From positions 2,812,001-2,876,000 of the forward strand of contig NZ_CP117516.1 in the NCBI RefSeq assembly GCF_028621955.1: a stretch of 64,000 nucleotides of DNA. The letters are read 5' to 3'. The position numbers and the translations under genes are program-made. The DNA comes from Erythrobacter sp. BLCC-B19. GTDB lineage: Bacteria > Pseudomonadota > Alphaproteobacteria > Sphingomonadales > Sphingomonadaceae. The notes beneath the pieces are model-generated. The model did not search any database and was not told where the DNA came from. It was given only the letters and a program-made list of their open reading frames with translations. Shown here piece after piece: positions 35,372 to 45,097 of this stretch (position 1 is the first letter of the stretch; each line of letters starts with the position of its first letter).

Positions 35372-37267
35372 ATGTGCGGAATTGCCGGGATCTTCCATGC
35401 CGAGAACCCCAAGCCGGTTGATCCGGCGCGGGTCGTGCGAATGTGTGATGCGCTGGCGCATCGCGGGCCGGATGGGGCAGGGGTGTGGACCGATCACGGC
35501 GTCGGCCTTGGCCACCGCCGTCTGTCGATCATCGACCTTGCCGGTTCGCCGCAGCCGATGCACAGCCCCGATGGCCGCGCGGTGATCGTCTTCAACGGCG
35601 AGATCTACAACTTCCGCGCCTTGCGCGCCGAGCTGGAGCAGGCTGGCTTCACCTTCCGCACGAGCGGCGACACCGAGGTGATCCTTGCGGCTTGGCAGAA
35701 ATGGGGGCCGGATTGCCTGTCGCGGCTCGACGGGATGTTCGCCTTCGCAATCTTCGATCTGGCCACCCGGCGGCTGTTTCTGGCCCGCGACCGCTTCGGA
35801 GTGAAGCCGCTGTTCCTTGCCCATCTGTCGGATGGCAGCATCGCCTTTGCGTCGGAACTGAAGGGCTTGCTTGCCCACCCGCTGCTGCGCCGCCGGGTCA
35901 ACCCCCAGGCGATCGAGGCCTATATGGCCTGGGGCTATGTGCCTGACAGTCATTCGATCCTTGCCGGGGTCGAAAAACTGCCCGCCGGGCACTTCTTGCT
36001 GCTGGAACAGGGCAAGCCGCCAGCCCGCCCGCAGCGCTGGTGGGACATATCCTTCACCGAGCGCGAACGCGGGAGCGAGGCCGATCTGTCGGCCCAGCTC
36101 GTCCACCTGCTGCGTGAAGGCGTGCGTTCGCGGATGGTGGCTGACGTTCCCTTGGGGGCGTTCCTGTCGGGCGGGGTCGATTCCTCGGGCGTGGTCGCGC
36201 TGATGGCCGAGGCGAGCGCGTCTCCGGTGCAAACCTGCTCGATCGGCTTCGATGTCGCAGCCTATGACGAGACCTCCTACGCCCGTCAGGTCGCGGCCAA
36301 GTTCGGCGCGGACCATGCCGAACGCATCGTTGCGACCGACGATTTTTCCGCCATCGACCAGCTCGCCGAGATGTTCGACGAGCCCTTCGCCGACGCGTCG
36401 GCGCTGCCGACATGGCGCGTGTGCCAATTGGCGCGCGAGCGGGTGACGGTGGCGCTGTCAGGGGACGGGGCGGACGAGGCTTTTGCCGGATACCGCCGAC
36501 AGGTATTCCACCACCACGAGGAACGCGCACGCTCAGTCCTGCCCGCTGGCCTGCGCGCCCCCCTGTTCGGCGCATTAGGCCGGGCGTGGCCCAAGGCCGA
36601 TTGGGCGCCGCGCCCCTTGCGCGCCAAGGCGACCCTGCTGGCATTGGCCGAGAGCGGGGAGGAGGGCTATGCGCGCGGGCTTTCGGTCACGCTGCCGGGC
36701 GCGCGGGCGGCGCTTTATTCCGACAGCTTCGCCGCCAGCCTTGCAGGCTTCCGCGCCGAGGACGAGCTGATCGCGCTGATGCGCGGCGCGCCGGGGCGTT
36801 CGGGCCTCGACCGGGCGCAATATGCTGATCTCACCTTCTGGATGCCCGGCGATATCCTCACCAAGGTCGACCGCACCAGCATGGCGGTGAGCCTCGAAGC
36901 GCGCGAGCCGCTCCTCGATCACCGCCTCGTGGAGTTCGCGGCACGGCTGCCCGAACGGATGCGGGTCAAGGGCAGCGTGGGCAAGCACCTGCTCAAGAAA
37001 AGCCTCGAACGCTATCTGCCCCACGACATTCTCTACCGGCCCAAGCAGGGCTTCGTCACTCCCATCGCCGAATGGCTGAGGGGGCCGCTGGCGGGCGCTG
37101 CGCGGAGCATTGCGAGCGGCAGTCTGGCGCAGACGGGGTTCTTCAATCCCAAGGCCATCGCAGGGCTGGCCGAGGCCCATATCGCGGGCCGCGCGGATCA
37201 TTCGCGTACCCTGTGGCAGCTCTTGATGCTGGAGAAGTCGTTGGGGCAGCTGGGCGTGAGTGCCTAG
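35372..37267 (+). CDS. XrtA-system asparagine-synthase-like amidotransferase
   Basis: 631-aa class II glutamine amidotransferase fused to an Asn-synthase ATP-pyrophosphatase domain (TIGR03108 type). Cys2 (MCGIAGIF) is the glutaminase nucleophile; RLSIIDLAG and FNGEIYNFRALR shape the Gln pocket; SGGVDSS near residue 266 is the pyrophosphate loop; RPKQGFVTPIAEWL is near the end. In exosortase loci it probably amidates a sugar acid or similar group of the polysaccharide rather than aspartate; this is inference. Last gene of the operon. Its TAG overlaps the zapE stop on the other strand. Confidence 0.93.
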   Translation: MCGIAGIFHAENPKPVDPARVVRMCDALAHRGPDGAGVWTDHGVGLGHRRLSIIDLAGSPQPMHSPDGRAVIVFNGEIYNFRALRAELEQAGFTFRTSGDTEVILAAWQKWGPDCLSRLDGMFAFAIFDLATRRLFLARDRFGVKPLFLAHLSDGSIAFASELKGLLAHPLLRRRVNPQAIEAYMAWGYVPDSHSILAGVEKLPAGHFLLLEQGKPPARPQRWWDISFTERERGSEADLSAQLVHLLREGVRSRMVADVPLGAFLSGGVDSSGVVALMAEASASPVQTCSIGFDVAAYDETSYARQVAAKFGADHAERIVATDDFSAIDQLAEMFDEPFADASALPTWRVCQLARERVTVALSGDGADEAFAGYRRQVFHHHEERARSVLPAGLRAPLFGALGRAWPKADWAPRPLRAKATLLALAESGEEGYARGLSVTLPGARAALYSDSFAASLAGFRAEDELIALMRGAPGRSGLDRAQYADLTFWMPGDILTKVDRTSMAVSLEAREPLLDHRLVEFAARLPERMRVKGSVGKHLLKKSLERYLPHDILYRPKQGFVTPIAEWLRGPLAGAARSIASGSLAQTGFFNPKAIAGLAEAHIAGRADHSRTLWQLLMLEKSLGQLGVSA

Positions 37268-38385
37268 CCCTCAGCACCGTGCCCGAGCGCCATATAGGCG
37301 TCGCTCTGCATTTCGTTCAAGCGGCTCACCGTGCGTTCGAACTCGAAGGCGCCGTCACCCGTCTGGTAGAGCTCCTCCGGCAGTGCGGCGGCGGTCACGA
37401 ACAGCTTGACCCGGTGTTCGTAGAGCGCGTCGATCAGCTTGGTGAAGCGGATCGCCTCGTTGCGGTTCTCCGGCCCCATCTTCGGGATGCCGACGAGGAT
37501 CACGGTATGGAACGCGCGGGCAATGGCGAGGTAATCGGCTGCCCCGCGGTTCTCGGCGCACAGCTTCTTGAAGCTGAAGACACCCACGCCCTTGAGGCTC
37601 TTGGGGACATGGAGACTGCGCCCGCCACCCAGATCGAGTTCGCCCGAGGGCACGTGGGCGGCGTCTTCGGGCTCGAAGTCGGTGAGGCGGAAAAACGCCT
37701 CGCGCACCTTGGCCGTTGCCGCGTCGCCAAACGGAGCGTGCCACATTGCCAGACCGCCAATGCGATCAAGGCGGTAATCGACCGGGCCGTTCAAACTCAG
37801 CACATCCATGCGCGCCTCGACCAGATCGATGAAGGGCAGGAACAGCGAGCGGTTGAGCCCATCCTTGTAAAGATCGCGCGGTGGGCGGTTGGAGGTGGTG
37901 ACGATCACCGTGCCAGCCTCCATCAGCGACTTGAAGAAACGGCCCATGATTGCGGCATCGGCGGTGTTGGTGACGACCATCTCGTCGAAGGCGAGACAGC
38001 GCACCTCCTGCGCCATCGCCAGCGCAACACTCGCCAGGGGGTCTTGCCGCTCCGCCTTGCGCGCCGCGGTGATGCGGCGGTCGAGTTCGAGCATGAAGGC
38101 GTGGAAGTGGACGCGCCGCTTCCTTGGGATGCCGAGGGTGTCGACGAACAGATCCATCAGCATCGACTTGCCGCGCCCCACGCCGCCCCACAGGTAAACC
38201 CCGCGCGGGTCGGGTAGGGTCGGGCCGCTGCCGAGGATCGCGGCATACCAGCGTTTGGGGGGCGGCGGTGCTTCGAGCTCGTCCTGAAGCCGGGCGAGGC
38301 GCTCGGCCGCGGCGCGCTGGTCGGGATCGGCGCGCAGTTCGCCGCGGGCGATCAGGGCGTCATAGCGGGCAAGCAGACCGGTCAC
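37264..38385 (-). CDS. zapE: Cell division protein ZapE (AFG1-like ATPase)
   Basis: 373-aa P-loop ATPase of the ZapE/AFG1/LACE1 family, associated with the Z-ring in bacteria and with protein quality control in mitochondria. Walker A GGVGRGKS is at residues 67-74; Walker B is LAFDEMVVTNTADA; GTVIVTTSNRPPRDLYKDGL is the sensor region, and FVTAAALPEELY is near the C terminus. The start is GTG at 38385, one base after the thioesterase stop. In the sdhB-thioesterase-zapE set, all minus strand. Confidence 0.93.
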   Translation of the reverse strand: MTGLLARYDALIARGELRADPDQRAAAERLARLQDELEAPPPPKRWYAAILGSGPTLPDPRGVYLWGGVGRGKSMLMDLFVDTLGIPRKRRVHFHAFMLELDRRITAARKAERQDPLASVALAMAQEVRCLAFDEMVVTNTADAAIMGRFFKSLMEAGTVIVTTSNRPPRDLYKDGLNRSLFLPFIDLVEARMDVLSLNGPVDYRLDRIGGLAMWHAPFGDAATAKVREAFFRLTDFEPEDAAHVPSGELDLGGGRSLHVPKSLKGVGVFSFKKLCAENRGAADYLAIARAFHTVILVGIPKMGPENRNEAIRFTKLIDALYEHRVKLFVTAAALPEELYQTGDGAFEFERTVSRLNEMQSDAYMALGHGAEG

Positions 38386-38386
38386 G

Positions 38387-38848
38387 CTAGCCGCGTGGCA
38401 GCATCTTGCGCACGATGCCCGAGAAGCTGGCGACCACGTCCTCGTCCTGCACCACCAGCCCGCGAATGAAGACCAGCTTGCCCGTCTCGCGCACGATTTC
38501 GGTCACGGCATCAAGCGGCCGGTTCGGATCGCCGCCGCCCACGAACTGGCTCGACAGCTCGAGCGTCACCGAAGGGCCGGCATTGCCGGTGCCGATCCGG
38601 TGCATGGTGACGAACAGGGCAATGTCGATCAGCGCGAGCGTAACCGCGCCGTGGATGATGCCCTGAAGGTTGAGGTGGCGCCGCTCGGGGAACATCCGGA
38701 GCCGGGCTTTCCCGTCCGGATCGACGCGGGTGATGAGCTTGCCCATCACCGCGCCGTTGAACAGCGTTTCGTCCTTGAGGTTCCAATGGTGCCAGCCGGG
38801 ATTGTCCGGATCAGGCCCGTGTTCGAACACGTCGTCCTTGAAGCTCAC
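38387..38848 (-). CDS. PaaI-family hot-dog thioesterase
   Basis: 153-aa hot-dog fold protein. Seen: the central helix motif NLQGIIHGAVTLALIDIALF with the Asp/His residues of the PaaI type, ELSSQFVGGGDPNRPL and FIRGLVVQDEDVVASFSG. Expected to hydrolyse an acyl-CoA thioester; substrate unknown. It starts 4 bases after sdhB and ends one base before zapE, so it belongs to the same transcript. Confidence 0.85.
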   Translation of the reverse strand: MSFKDDVFEHGPDPDNPGWHHWNLKDETLFNGAVMGKLITRVDPDGKARLRMFPERRHLNLQGIIHGAVTLALIDIALFVTMHRIGTGNAGPSVTLELSSQFVGGGDPNRPLDAVTEIVRETGKLVFIRGLVVQDEDVVASFSGIVRKMLPRG

Positions 38849-38852
38849 CGGA

Positions 38853-39632
38853 TCAGATAGCCCGCTCGGCCATCATCTTCTTGGTTTCGGCGATCGCCTT
38901 GGCCGGGCTGAGACCCTTGGGGCAGACGTTCGCGCAGTTCATGATGGTGTGGCAGCGGTAGAGGCGGAACGGGTCTTCGAGATCGTCGAGGCGCTCGCCG
39001 GTCATCTCGTCACGGCTGTCGGCGAGCCAGCGATAGGCCTGCAGCAGGATCGCCGGGCCGAGGAACTTGTCGGAATTCCACCAATAGGACGGGCACGAGG
39101 TCGAGCAGCAGGCGCACAGGATGCACTCGTAAAGCCCGTCGAGCTTTTCGCGCTGCTCGGGCGACTGGAGCCGCTCCTTGCCGCTCGGCGTGGGCGAGAC
39201 GGTCTGGAGCCAGGGGCGGATGCTCGCATACTGGGCGTAGAAATGGGTGAAGTCCGGCACCAGGTCCTTGATCACGTCCATGTGCGGCAGCGGGGTGATG
39301 CGAATCTCGCCCTTGAGGTCCTCGATCGCGGTGGTGCAGGCAAGGCCGTTCTTGCCGTTCATGTTCATCGAGCAAGACCCGCAGATGCCTTCGCGGCACG
39401 AGCGGCGGAAGGTCAGGGTGGGGTCGATCTCGTTCTTGATCTTGAACAGCGCGTCGAGAACCATCGGCCCGCATTCGTCGAGATTGATCTCGAACTTGTC
39501 ATAGCGCGGGTTCTGCCCGGAATCGGGATCGTAGCGGTAGATCTTGAACGACTTGACCCGGCCCCCACTGGCCTTGTGCACCTTGCCGGCGTTGTTGATC
39601 TTGGAGTTCTTGGGCAGAGTGAAGGTCGCCAT
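38853..39632 (-). CDS. sdhB: Succinate dehydrogenase iron-sulfur subunit
   Basis: 259-aa Fe-S subunit of complex II. The [2Fe-2S] ligands are in [13 protein letters not shown]; the [4Fe-4S] and [3Fe-4S] ligands are in [12 protein letters not shown] and [14 protein letters not shown]. It carries electrons from the SdhA flavin to ubiquinone. The start ATG at 39632 begins MATFTLPKN; the frame is open upstream but not conserved. sdhC, sdhD and sdhA, which usually precede sdhB, are not here; the gene upstream is an unrelated divergent SDR. Confidence 0.96.
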   Translation of the reverse strand: MATFTLPKNSKINNAGKVHKASGGRVKSFKIYRYDPDSGQNPRYDKFEINLDECGPMVLDALFKIKNEIDPTLTFRRSCREGICGSCSMNMNGKNGLACTTAIEDLKGEIRITPLPHMDVIKDLVPDFTHFYAQYASIRPWLQTVSPTPSGKERLQSPEQREKLDGLYECILCACCSTSCPSYWWNSDKFLGPAILLQAYRWLADSRDEMTGERLDDLEDPFRLYRCHTIMNCANVCPKGLSPAKAIAETKKMMAERAI

Positions 39633-39661
39633 TACGTGATCCCGCGTTGCAATTTGCACCC

Positions 39662-39689
39662 TATCTAGCGGCTCTGCCGGGTGAGGCAA
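39662..39689 (-). promoter_or_regulatory. Candidate sdhB promoter
   Basis: Read on the minus strand, TTGCCT (39684-39689) and TAGATA (39662-39667) are 16 bases apart, about 30 bases upstream of the sdhB ATG, in the divergent sdhB/SDR spacer. The match to sigma-70 elements is partial. Confidence 0.3.
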
Positions 39690-39776
39690 GCGGGCGCTGG
39701 TTGCGCGGATTCGCACAGGGGTTGAATGCGCCACACTTGCCGGAACCGAGCCGGGGCCTGAGCGCTTGGGTAAGCG

Positions 39777-40532
39777 ATGACTAAACTGGCACAAGTAGCG
39801 AAAATGGCGAAAGACGGCCCGCAGGTAGCGGCGGTGTTCGGGGCGAGCGGCGGGATCGGGCGGGCGCTGTGCGACGCCTTGGCAGACGGAGGCACGCGCA
39901 AAATCTACGCCGGGTCACGCAGCGGCGAAGGGCCGGCGGGTGCGGCCATCTGCCCCTTTGCCTTCGATCTTGCCGAGGAAGCCAGCATCGCTACTGCCGC
40001 CACGCTGATGCACGACGATCCGCCGGAGTGGGTGATCATCGCGACCGGCGTTCTGACACTGGCCGACGGCACCGGGCCAGAGCGGAGCTACAAGCGGCTT
40101 GAAGCGCGCAGCATGGCCGAGGTTTTCGCGCTCAACACCATCGGCCCGGCGCTGATCGCCAAGCATATCCTGCCCCTGATGCCGCGCGGGCGGGCGTTCA
40201 CCTTCGCGGCGCTTTCGGCCCGCGTCGGCTCGATCAGCGACAACCGCCTCGGCGGGTGGCATTCCTACCGGGCGAGCAAGGCGTCGCTCAATATGCTGAT
40301 CCGCAACTTCGCGCTGGAGATGGCGCGCACCCATCCGGACAGCGTGATCGTGGGCCTGCATCCGGGGACGGTCGACAGCGCCTTGTCGCAGCCGTTCCAG
40401 TCAGGTCTCCCGCAAGGGCAGCTGACCACGCCCGATCAGGCGGCAGCGAACCTGCTGGCGGTCTTGTCCGGGCTCGGGGCGGAACATTCGGGCCGCGTGT
40501 TCGACTTCAAGGGCGAGGAGATCCCGGCCTAG
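39777..40532 (+). CDS. Short-chain dehydrogenase/reductase (C-factor-like)
   Basis: NAD(P)-dependent SDR, about 251 aa. Seen: the glycine-rich nucleotide motif [10 protein letters not shown] near residue 20, [25 protein letters not shown], and the catalytic YRASK. The overall pattern resembles the C-factor/CsgA-like cell-cell signalling SDR branch. The start is ATG at 39777 or 39804 (MAKDGP). Substrate unknown. Converges with the DUF2189 gene, sharing a CTAG at the stops. Confidence 0.85.
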   Translation: MTKLAQVAKMAKDGPQVAAVFGASGGIGRALCDALADGGTRKIYAGSRSGEGPAGAAICPFAFDLAEEASIATAATLMHDDPPEWVIIATGVLTLADGTGPERSYKRLEARSMAEVFALNTIGPALIAKHILPLMPRGRAFTFAALSARVGSISDNRLGGWHSYRASKASLNMLIRNFALEMARTHPDSVIVGLHPGTVDSALSQPFQSGLPQGQLTTPDQAAANLLAVLSGLGAEHSGRVFDFKGEEIPA

Positions 40533-41314
40533 ACGACGGCTCTCACATAGAGATGCCAGGTCGCATGGCCGAGCACCGGCAGAGCGACCAGCAGTCCGAG
40601 AAACGCCGGCAGCAATGCGGCAAACAGCACAACTGCGATAACCGCTGCCCAGCCGATCATCACCGCCGGGTTGCGGCGCACGACGGCAAGGCTGGTGATG
40701 ATCGCTGTCAAAAAATCGACCTTGCGTTCCAGCAGCAAGGGCAGGCTGATGACCGTCATCGCGTAAAAGGCAAAGGCCATGACGCCGCCGACCGCGCTCC
40801 CGACGCCCAGCATCGCCAGCCCCGGCGCGGTGATCAGCGCGGCGAGCGGATCGCGGCCCATCCCGCTTTCGCCGACGAAGATCGCGAAAATGGCGTGAGC
40901 GACGATCATCCAGAAGGCAAAGGCGACAAAGACGATCACGCCCATCGACAGGATCTGGTCGTCCCCGTGCCCTTTCAGTGCCGTCAGCACCGCACGCCAT
41001 GACAGCGCCTCACCCGCCGCCCGGCGACGGCTCGCCTCATAGAGCCCGACTGCGACAAAGGGCGCGACCAGCGGGAAGCCGGCAATCGCGGGGATCAGCC
41101 AGGTAAGGCTCCCGCCGGTGATCGTGGCCCAGCCAATCGCGAGGCCCGCCACAACATACACCCCGCCGAAAAACAGCCCGAAACCCGGCATGGCGAGAAA
41201 ATCAGCCCAACCGGCCGCGAGCGCCCCGCGCAGGTCGGCCCAGCCGAGGTCTTCCCTGACCTGCGGGCTGCGCCTGGGCTCGGCAATCGCGGTGGTCGGA
41301 TCGAGGCCGATCAT
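40529..41314 (-). CDS. DUF2189 membrane protein
   Basis: 261-aa inner-membrane protein with about six transmembrane helices. It matches the DUF2189 family: ADLRGALAAGWADFLAMPGFG near the N terminus, GLYEASRRRAAGEALSW and the C-terminal LPVLGHATWHLY. Often found near respiratory or cytochrome genes; no function is established. Separated from the S9 peptidase upstream by a short gap on the same strand. Confidence 0.85.
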   Translation of the reverse strand: MIGLDPTTAIAEPRRSPQVREDLGWADLRGALAAGWADFLAMPGFGLFFGGVYVVAGLAIGWATITGGSLTWLIPAIAGFPLVAPFVAVGLYEASRRRAAGEALSWRAVLTALKGHGDDQILSMGVIVFVAFAFWMIVAHAIFAIFVGESGMGRDPLAALITAPGLAMLGVGSAVGGVMAFAFYAMTVISLPLLLERKVDFLTAIITSLAVVRRNPAVMIGWAAVIAVVLFAALLPAFLGLLVALPVLGHATWHLYVRAVV

Positions 41315-41341
41315 CTGCTGCGCGTCCTTCCCGGAAATGCT

Positions 41342-43282
41342 CTACTTCGCAGGCGCCGGCTTGAGATGACGGTCGAACCACTCAACCGTGCGGCGCAGCG
41401 AATCCAGCTGGTTCTCGCGCTTTCTGAACCCGTGCCCTTCGAGCGGATAGAAAACGGTTTCGACGGTGCGTCCCTTGGCCTTGAGAATGTCCTCCACCTC
41501 CTGCGCCTGACCGCGCGGCACGCGAATGTCGTTTTCGCCCTGAAGCGTCAGCAGCGGGGCTTTGGCATTGGCGATATAGGTGAGGGGGGAGGCACGATCA
41601 TAGCCTTCGGGGTTTTCCTCGGGCGTGCCCATGAGGCTGCGCAGATAGGCCTTCAGCACCTCGTCCATGTCGCGGTACATGGTGCGCCAGTTGATGATGC
41701 CGAACCATTGCACGCCCGCCGCGAATTCGTCGGGCGCCTTGCCGATGGCCATGAGCGTCATGAACCCGCCGTAAGACCCGCCGAAAATGCCGACGCGGCT
41801 TTTGTCGACATAGCCGGTTTCCACCAGGAAATGCTTGGCCGCGATCACATCCTTGAGGTCGCCGCCACCCAGGTCGTTGGTATTGGCGGTCTGGAACGCC
41901 TTGCCGTAGCCGGTCGAGCCGCGGAAGTTCGGGGCGATCACCACATAGCCGCGGCTTGCGAGGGCTGCGGCGACATCGTCGAAATAGTCGTCGGATTTGC
42001 CAGTGGGGCCGCCGTGGGGAATGACGATCGCAGGGTTGCTGCCATCGCGCTTGAGGTTGGCAGGCATGGTGACAAGCGCGCTGATCAGGGTTCCGTCAAA
42101 GCTTGTGTAGGTCACCATCTGCGAGGCGGCGAGCGCTTCGGGCCGGACGCTTGCCAGCGCCAGCCGGGTGATCGGGGTCACGCTGTCGGTGGCCAGGTCG
42201 TAGCGATTGAGTTCGCCCGTCACATTGGCCGCCATGTTGACCACCAGCAGGGCCTTGCCATCGGGCGAACGCGGGTCGGCGCCCGAGGTGAAGTTGATGC
42301 CCTGCGGCAGCTTGAGCGCGGTCTCGGTGCCACTGGCAAGATCGACCTTCACGAGCTTGGAACGCAGGTCGTCGCTGCTTTCGACCAGCAGCGACTTGCC
42401 ATCGCGCGTGAAGCGCAGTGCCGATTGATCCCACACAATCGGCTTCAGCCAACGCCACTGCTTGCTGGCGAGATTATAGAGCCCGGCGTGCAAGCGGCCG
42501 GTTTCCATATCGGTGGTGACCGCGATCCATTCGCCATCAGGGCTGACATCGGCGACCGCGAAGATTGTCCCCTCCTGCCCCAGCACGCGGGTTGCCGCAC
42601 CGGTGGCGACATCGACGCGCCAGACTTCACTCATGGTCGAGTCGATCTTTTCGCGGTTGGCAAATATCGTCGTGCCGCCATTGGCCCAGACCCGCGGCGA
42701 CCAGCCGAAATCGGGATCGGCTTCGGCGGTCAGAACATTGACCGAGCCGTCGGGTGCCAGCACCGCAAGATTGGACTGCGCCTCGCTCTTGGCCTTGGTT
42801 GACAGCGCAATCAGCCCGTCCGCGTCGCCGGGCACCAGCGCTGCCTCGCTGATGTCTGGCGTGCGGGTGACCTGCTCGACCGCGCCGCCTGTGGCGGGGA
42901 CGCGGAAGATGTCATAGTATTCGTCGCCGCCTGCATCCTGCCGGAAATAGAGCCACTTGCCATCGCGCGATGCCGCCAGACCGGTTTGCGTCTCGTCCGA
43001 CTGGGTCATCTGCAACGGCCAGCTTCCGTCCGCATCGGTGCGCCAGATGTTATAGCGTCCGGTGAGGTTGGTGGAGAGGAAGATGTGGCGGCCATCCGCA
43101 CTCCATGTCACCCCGGCGATGCCGCGCGAATTGCCGATGTCTTCCAGCGGCACGGCGCGCGCTTCGGGATTTGCGGGGGAGACGACGCTGGCCGGATCGG
43201 TCACCGGCCGCTCCGGCGTGGCAATCTGCGCTGCAAGCGGCGCGGCGCTTGCCAGCAAAAGCGTGACGATCATCGAACGCAT
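41342..43282 (-). CDS. S9-family serine peptidase (prolyl oligopeptidase type)
   Basis: About 646 aa with a signal peptide (IVTLLLASAAPLAAQ), so periplasmic. An N-terminal beta-propeller (repeated WSADGRHIFLS, ASRDGKWLYF and DVSPDGEWIAV blades) is followed by the alpha/beta-hydrolase domain. The nucleophile is in GIFGGSYGGFMTL; the Asp is in ENDIRVPRGQAQ and the His in LEGHGFRKREN. It cleaves short peptides. The start ATG at 43282 follows GGGGGAG; the frame's upstream extension to 43312 is rejected. Confidence 0.92.
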   Translation of the reverse strand: MRSMIVTLLLASAAPLAAQIATPERPVTDPASVVSPANPEARAVPLEDIGNSRGIAGVTWSADGRHIFLSTNLTGRYNIWRTDADGSWPLQMTQSDETQTGLAASRDGKWLYFRQDAGGDEYYDIFRVPATGGAVEQVTRTPDISEAALVPGDADGLIALSTKAKSEAQSNLAVLAPDGSVNVLTAEADPDFGWSPRVWANGGTTIFANREKIDSTMSEVWRVDVATGAATRVLGQEGTIFAVADVSPDGEWIAVTTDMETGRLHAGLYNLASKQWRWLKPIVWDQSALRFTRDGKSLLVESSDDLRSKLVKVDLASGTETALKLPQGINFTSGADPRSPDGKALLVVNMAANVTGELNRYDLATDSVTPITRLALASVRPEALAASQMVTYTSFDGTLISALVTMPANLKRDGSNPAIVIPHGGPTGKSDDYFDDVAAALASRGYVVIAPNFRGSTGYGKAFQTANTNDLGGGDLKDVIAAKHFLVETGYVDKSRVGIFGGSYGGFMTLMAIGKAPDEFAAGVQWFGIINWRTMYRDMDEVLKAYLRSLMGTPEENPEGYDRASPLTYIANAKAPLLTLQGENDIRVPRGQAQEVEDILKAKGRTVETVFYPLEGHGFRKRENQLDSLRRTVEWFDRHLKPAPAK

Positions 43283-43378
43283 GGCATCTCCCCCCAGAGT
43301 CGCGCGCACCAACCGGAGCGCGACCCTGTGATACCATTACATCCCGCGCGTGCCAGCGCGGAAAATGGGGGCGGGCAA

Positions 43379-45064
43379 TCAGGCCTTTCGAGCGACCGCT
43401 GAATTGGCCGCGCTGAGAACCGCGCGCACAGAGGCCGTGGCGATGTCCTCGTCGATCCCGCAGCCCCAGATGGTGCCGCCATCGGGCGAGCGACATTCGA
43501 GATAGGCCGCCGCACGCGCATCGGTGCCGGCACCCAGCGCGTGTTCGGTGTAGTCGACCACTTCCAGCTCGACCCCGAAGGCCTCGCGCAAGGTTCCCAT
43601 CACGCTGGAGATGAGGCCGTTGCCCCGGCCCGAGACGCTCTGCTCGGCGCCATCGACCGCGATGGTGCCGGCAAAGATGCGCGTGCCATCGGCAGCACGG
43701 CTTTCCTCGTAGCGCACCAGCTGGAAGTGCTTGGGATGGATCTTGACGTGGTAGGCCTTGCGGAAGGCGTCCCAGATGTCGGCGGCATTGAGTTCGCGGC
43801 CCAATTCGTCCGCCATATGCTGGACGTGCTTCGAGAAATCGGCCTGCATCTTCTTGGGCAGCTTGAGGCCCTGATCCTTCTCCAGCACCCAGGCAAAGCC
43901 GCCCTTGCCGGACTGCGAATTGACCCGGATCACCGCCTCGTAGCTGCGCCCGAGATCGGCAGGGTCAATCGGCAGATAGGGCACACGCCACAGCTCGTCA
44001 TTCTGCGTCTCGCGCGCCTCGAAGCCCTTCTTGATCGCGTCCTGATGGCTGCCGGAAAAGGCGGTGTAGACCAGTTCGCCGCCATAGGGGTGGCGCTGGT
44101 GGACGGGGAGGTCGTTGCAATAGGTGACGGTCTCGATCACCCGGTCGATATCCGAGAAGTCCAGCTTCGGATCGATCCCCTGCGTGTAGAGATTGAGCGC
44201 CATCGTCACCAGACAGCAATTGCCGGTGCGCTCGCCGTTGCCGAACAGGCAGCCCTCGACGCGGTCCGCGCCCGCCATCAGCCCCAGTTCCGCCGCCGCA
44301 ACACCCGTGCCGCGGTCGTTGTGGGTGTGCAGGGACAGAACAGCGCTCTCGCGGTTCGGCAGGTGGCGGGCGAAGTATTCGATCTGGTCTGCGTAGATAT
44401 TGGGCGTCGCCGCTTCGACCGTCGCGGGCAGGTTGAGGATGATGGGATGATCGGGGGTGGGGGCGAGCACCTCCATCACCGCGGCGCAGACCTCGATCGA
44501 GAAATCGACCTCGGCGGTGGAGAAGGTCTCCGGCGAATACTGGAAGTGCCAGTCGGTGCCGGGATACCTCGCCGCCTCGTCGCGCATCACTTTCGCGCCA
44601 GCGACGGCGATGGCCTTCACCTCGTCCTTGCTCATCCGGAACACGATGTCGCGCCATGCGGGGCTGACCGCGTTGTACAGGTGCACGATCGCCGCCCGCG
44701 CGCCTTCGAGGCTGGCGAAGGAGGTGCGGATCAGATCCTCGCGGCTTTGCGTCAAGACCTGCACGATCACGTCATCAGGGATCGCGTCGGATTTGACGAG
44801 GCCGGAGATGAAGTCGAACTCGGTGCTGCCTGCACTGGGGAAGCCGACTTCGATTTCCTTGAGGCCGACTTCAACCAGCAGGTCGAAGAAACGGCGCTTC
44901 TTCACCGCGTCCATCGGGTCGATGATCGACTGGTTGCCGTCGCGCAGATCGGTCGAGAGCCAACGCGGGGCTTTCTCGATCAGCTTCGAGGGCCACTGAC
45001 GATCGGGCAGGTTGATCTGGCCGAAGGGGCGATACTTGACGGAAGGGTCACGGAGCATGGGCAT
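43379..45064 (-). CDS. leuA: 2-isopropylmalate synthase (type 2)
   Basis: First committed enzyme of leucine synthesis: condenses acetyl-CoA and 2-ketoisovalerate. 561 aa, the longer LeuA type. Seen: PRWLSTDLRDGNQSIIDPMD with the metal-binding Asp, SVLSLHTHNDRGTG with the metal His pair, and a C-terminal regulatory domain (GRGNGLISSVMGTL) that senses leucine. The start is ATG at 45064 or 45058. A leucine-rich leader peptide and alternative hairpins precede it (45098-45211), so expression is probably controlled by attenuation as well as feedback. Confidence 0.95.
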   Translation of the reverse strand: MPMLRDPSVKYRPFGQINLPDRQWPSKLIEKAPRWLSTDLRDGNQSIIDPMDAVKKRRFFDLLVEVGLKEIEVGFPSAGSTEFDFISGLVKSDAIPDDVIVQVLTQSREDLIRTSFASLEGARAAIVHLYNAVSPAWRDIVFRMSKDEVKAIAVAGAKVMRDEAARYPGTDWHFQYSPETFSTAEVDFSIEVCAAVMEVLAPTPDHPIILNLPATVEAATPNIYADQIEYFARHLPNRESAVLSLHTHNDRGTGVAAAELGLMAGADRVEGCLFGNGERTGNCCLVTMALNLYTQGIDPKLDFSDIDRVIETVTYCNDLPVHQRHPYGGELVYTAFSGSHQDAIKKGFEARETQNDELWRVPYLPIDPADLGRSYEAVIRVNSQSGKGGFAWVLEKDQGLKLPKKMQADFSKHVQHMADELGRELNAADIWDAFRKAYHVKIHPKHFQLVRYEESRAADGTRIFAGTIAVDGAEQSVSGRGNGLISSVMGTLREAFGVELEVVDYTEHALGAGTDARAAAYLECRSPDGGTIWGCGIDEDIATASVRAVLSAANSAVARKA

Positions 45065-45097
45065 GGGAAAGGCTCGTCAAAACGGGATGGTAAGGCT

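Noticed and set aside
34480..35421. Alternative frame across the end of the exosortase, considered as a frameshifted EpsI
   Set aside because: Its translation is Arg-rich and unlike EpsI; the exosortase stop and the start of the amidotransferase are only 12 bases apart.
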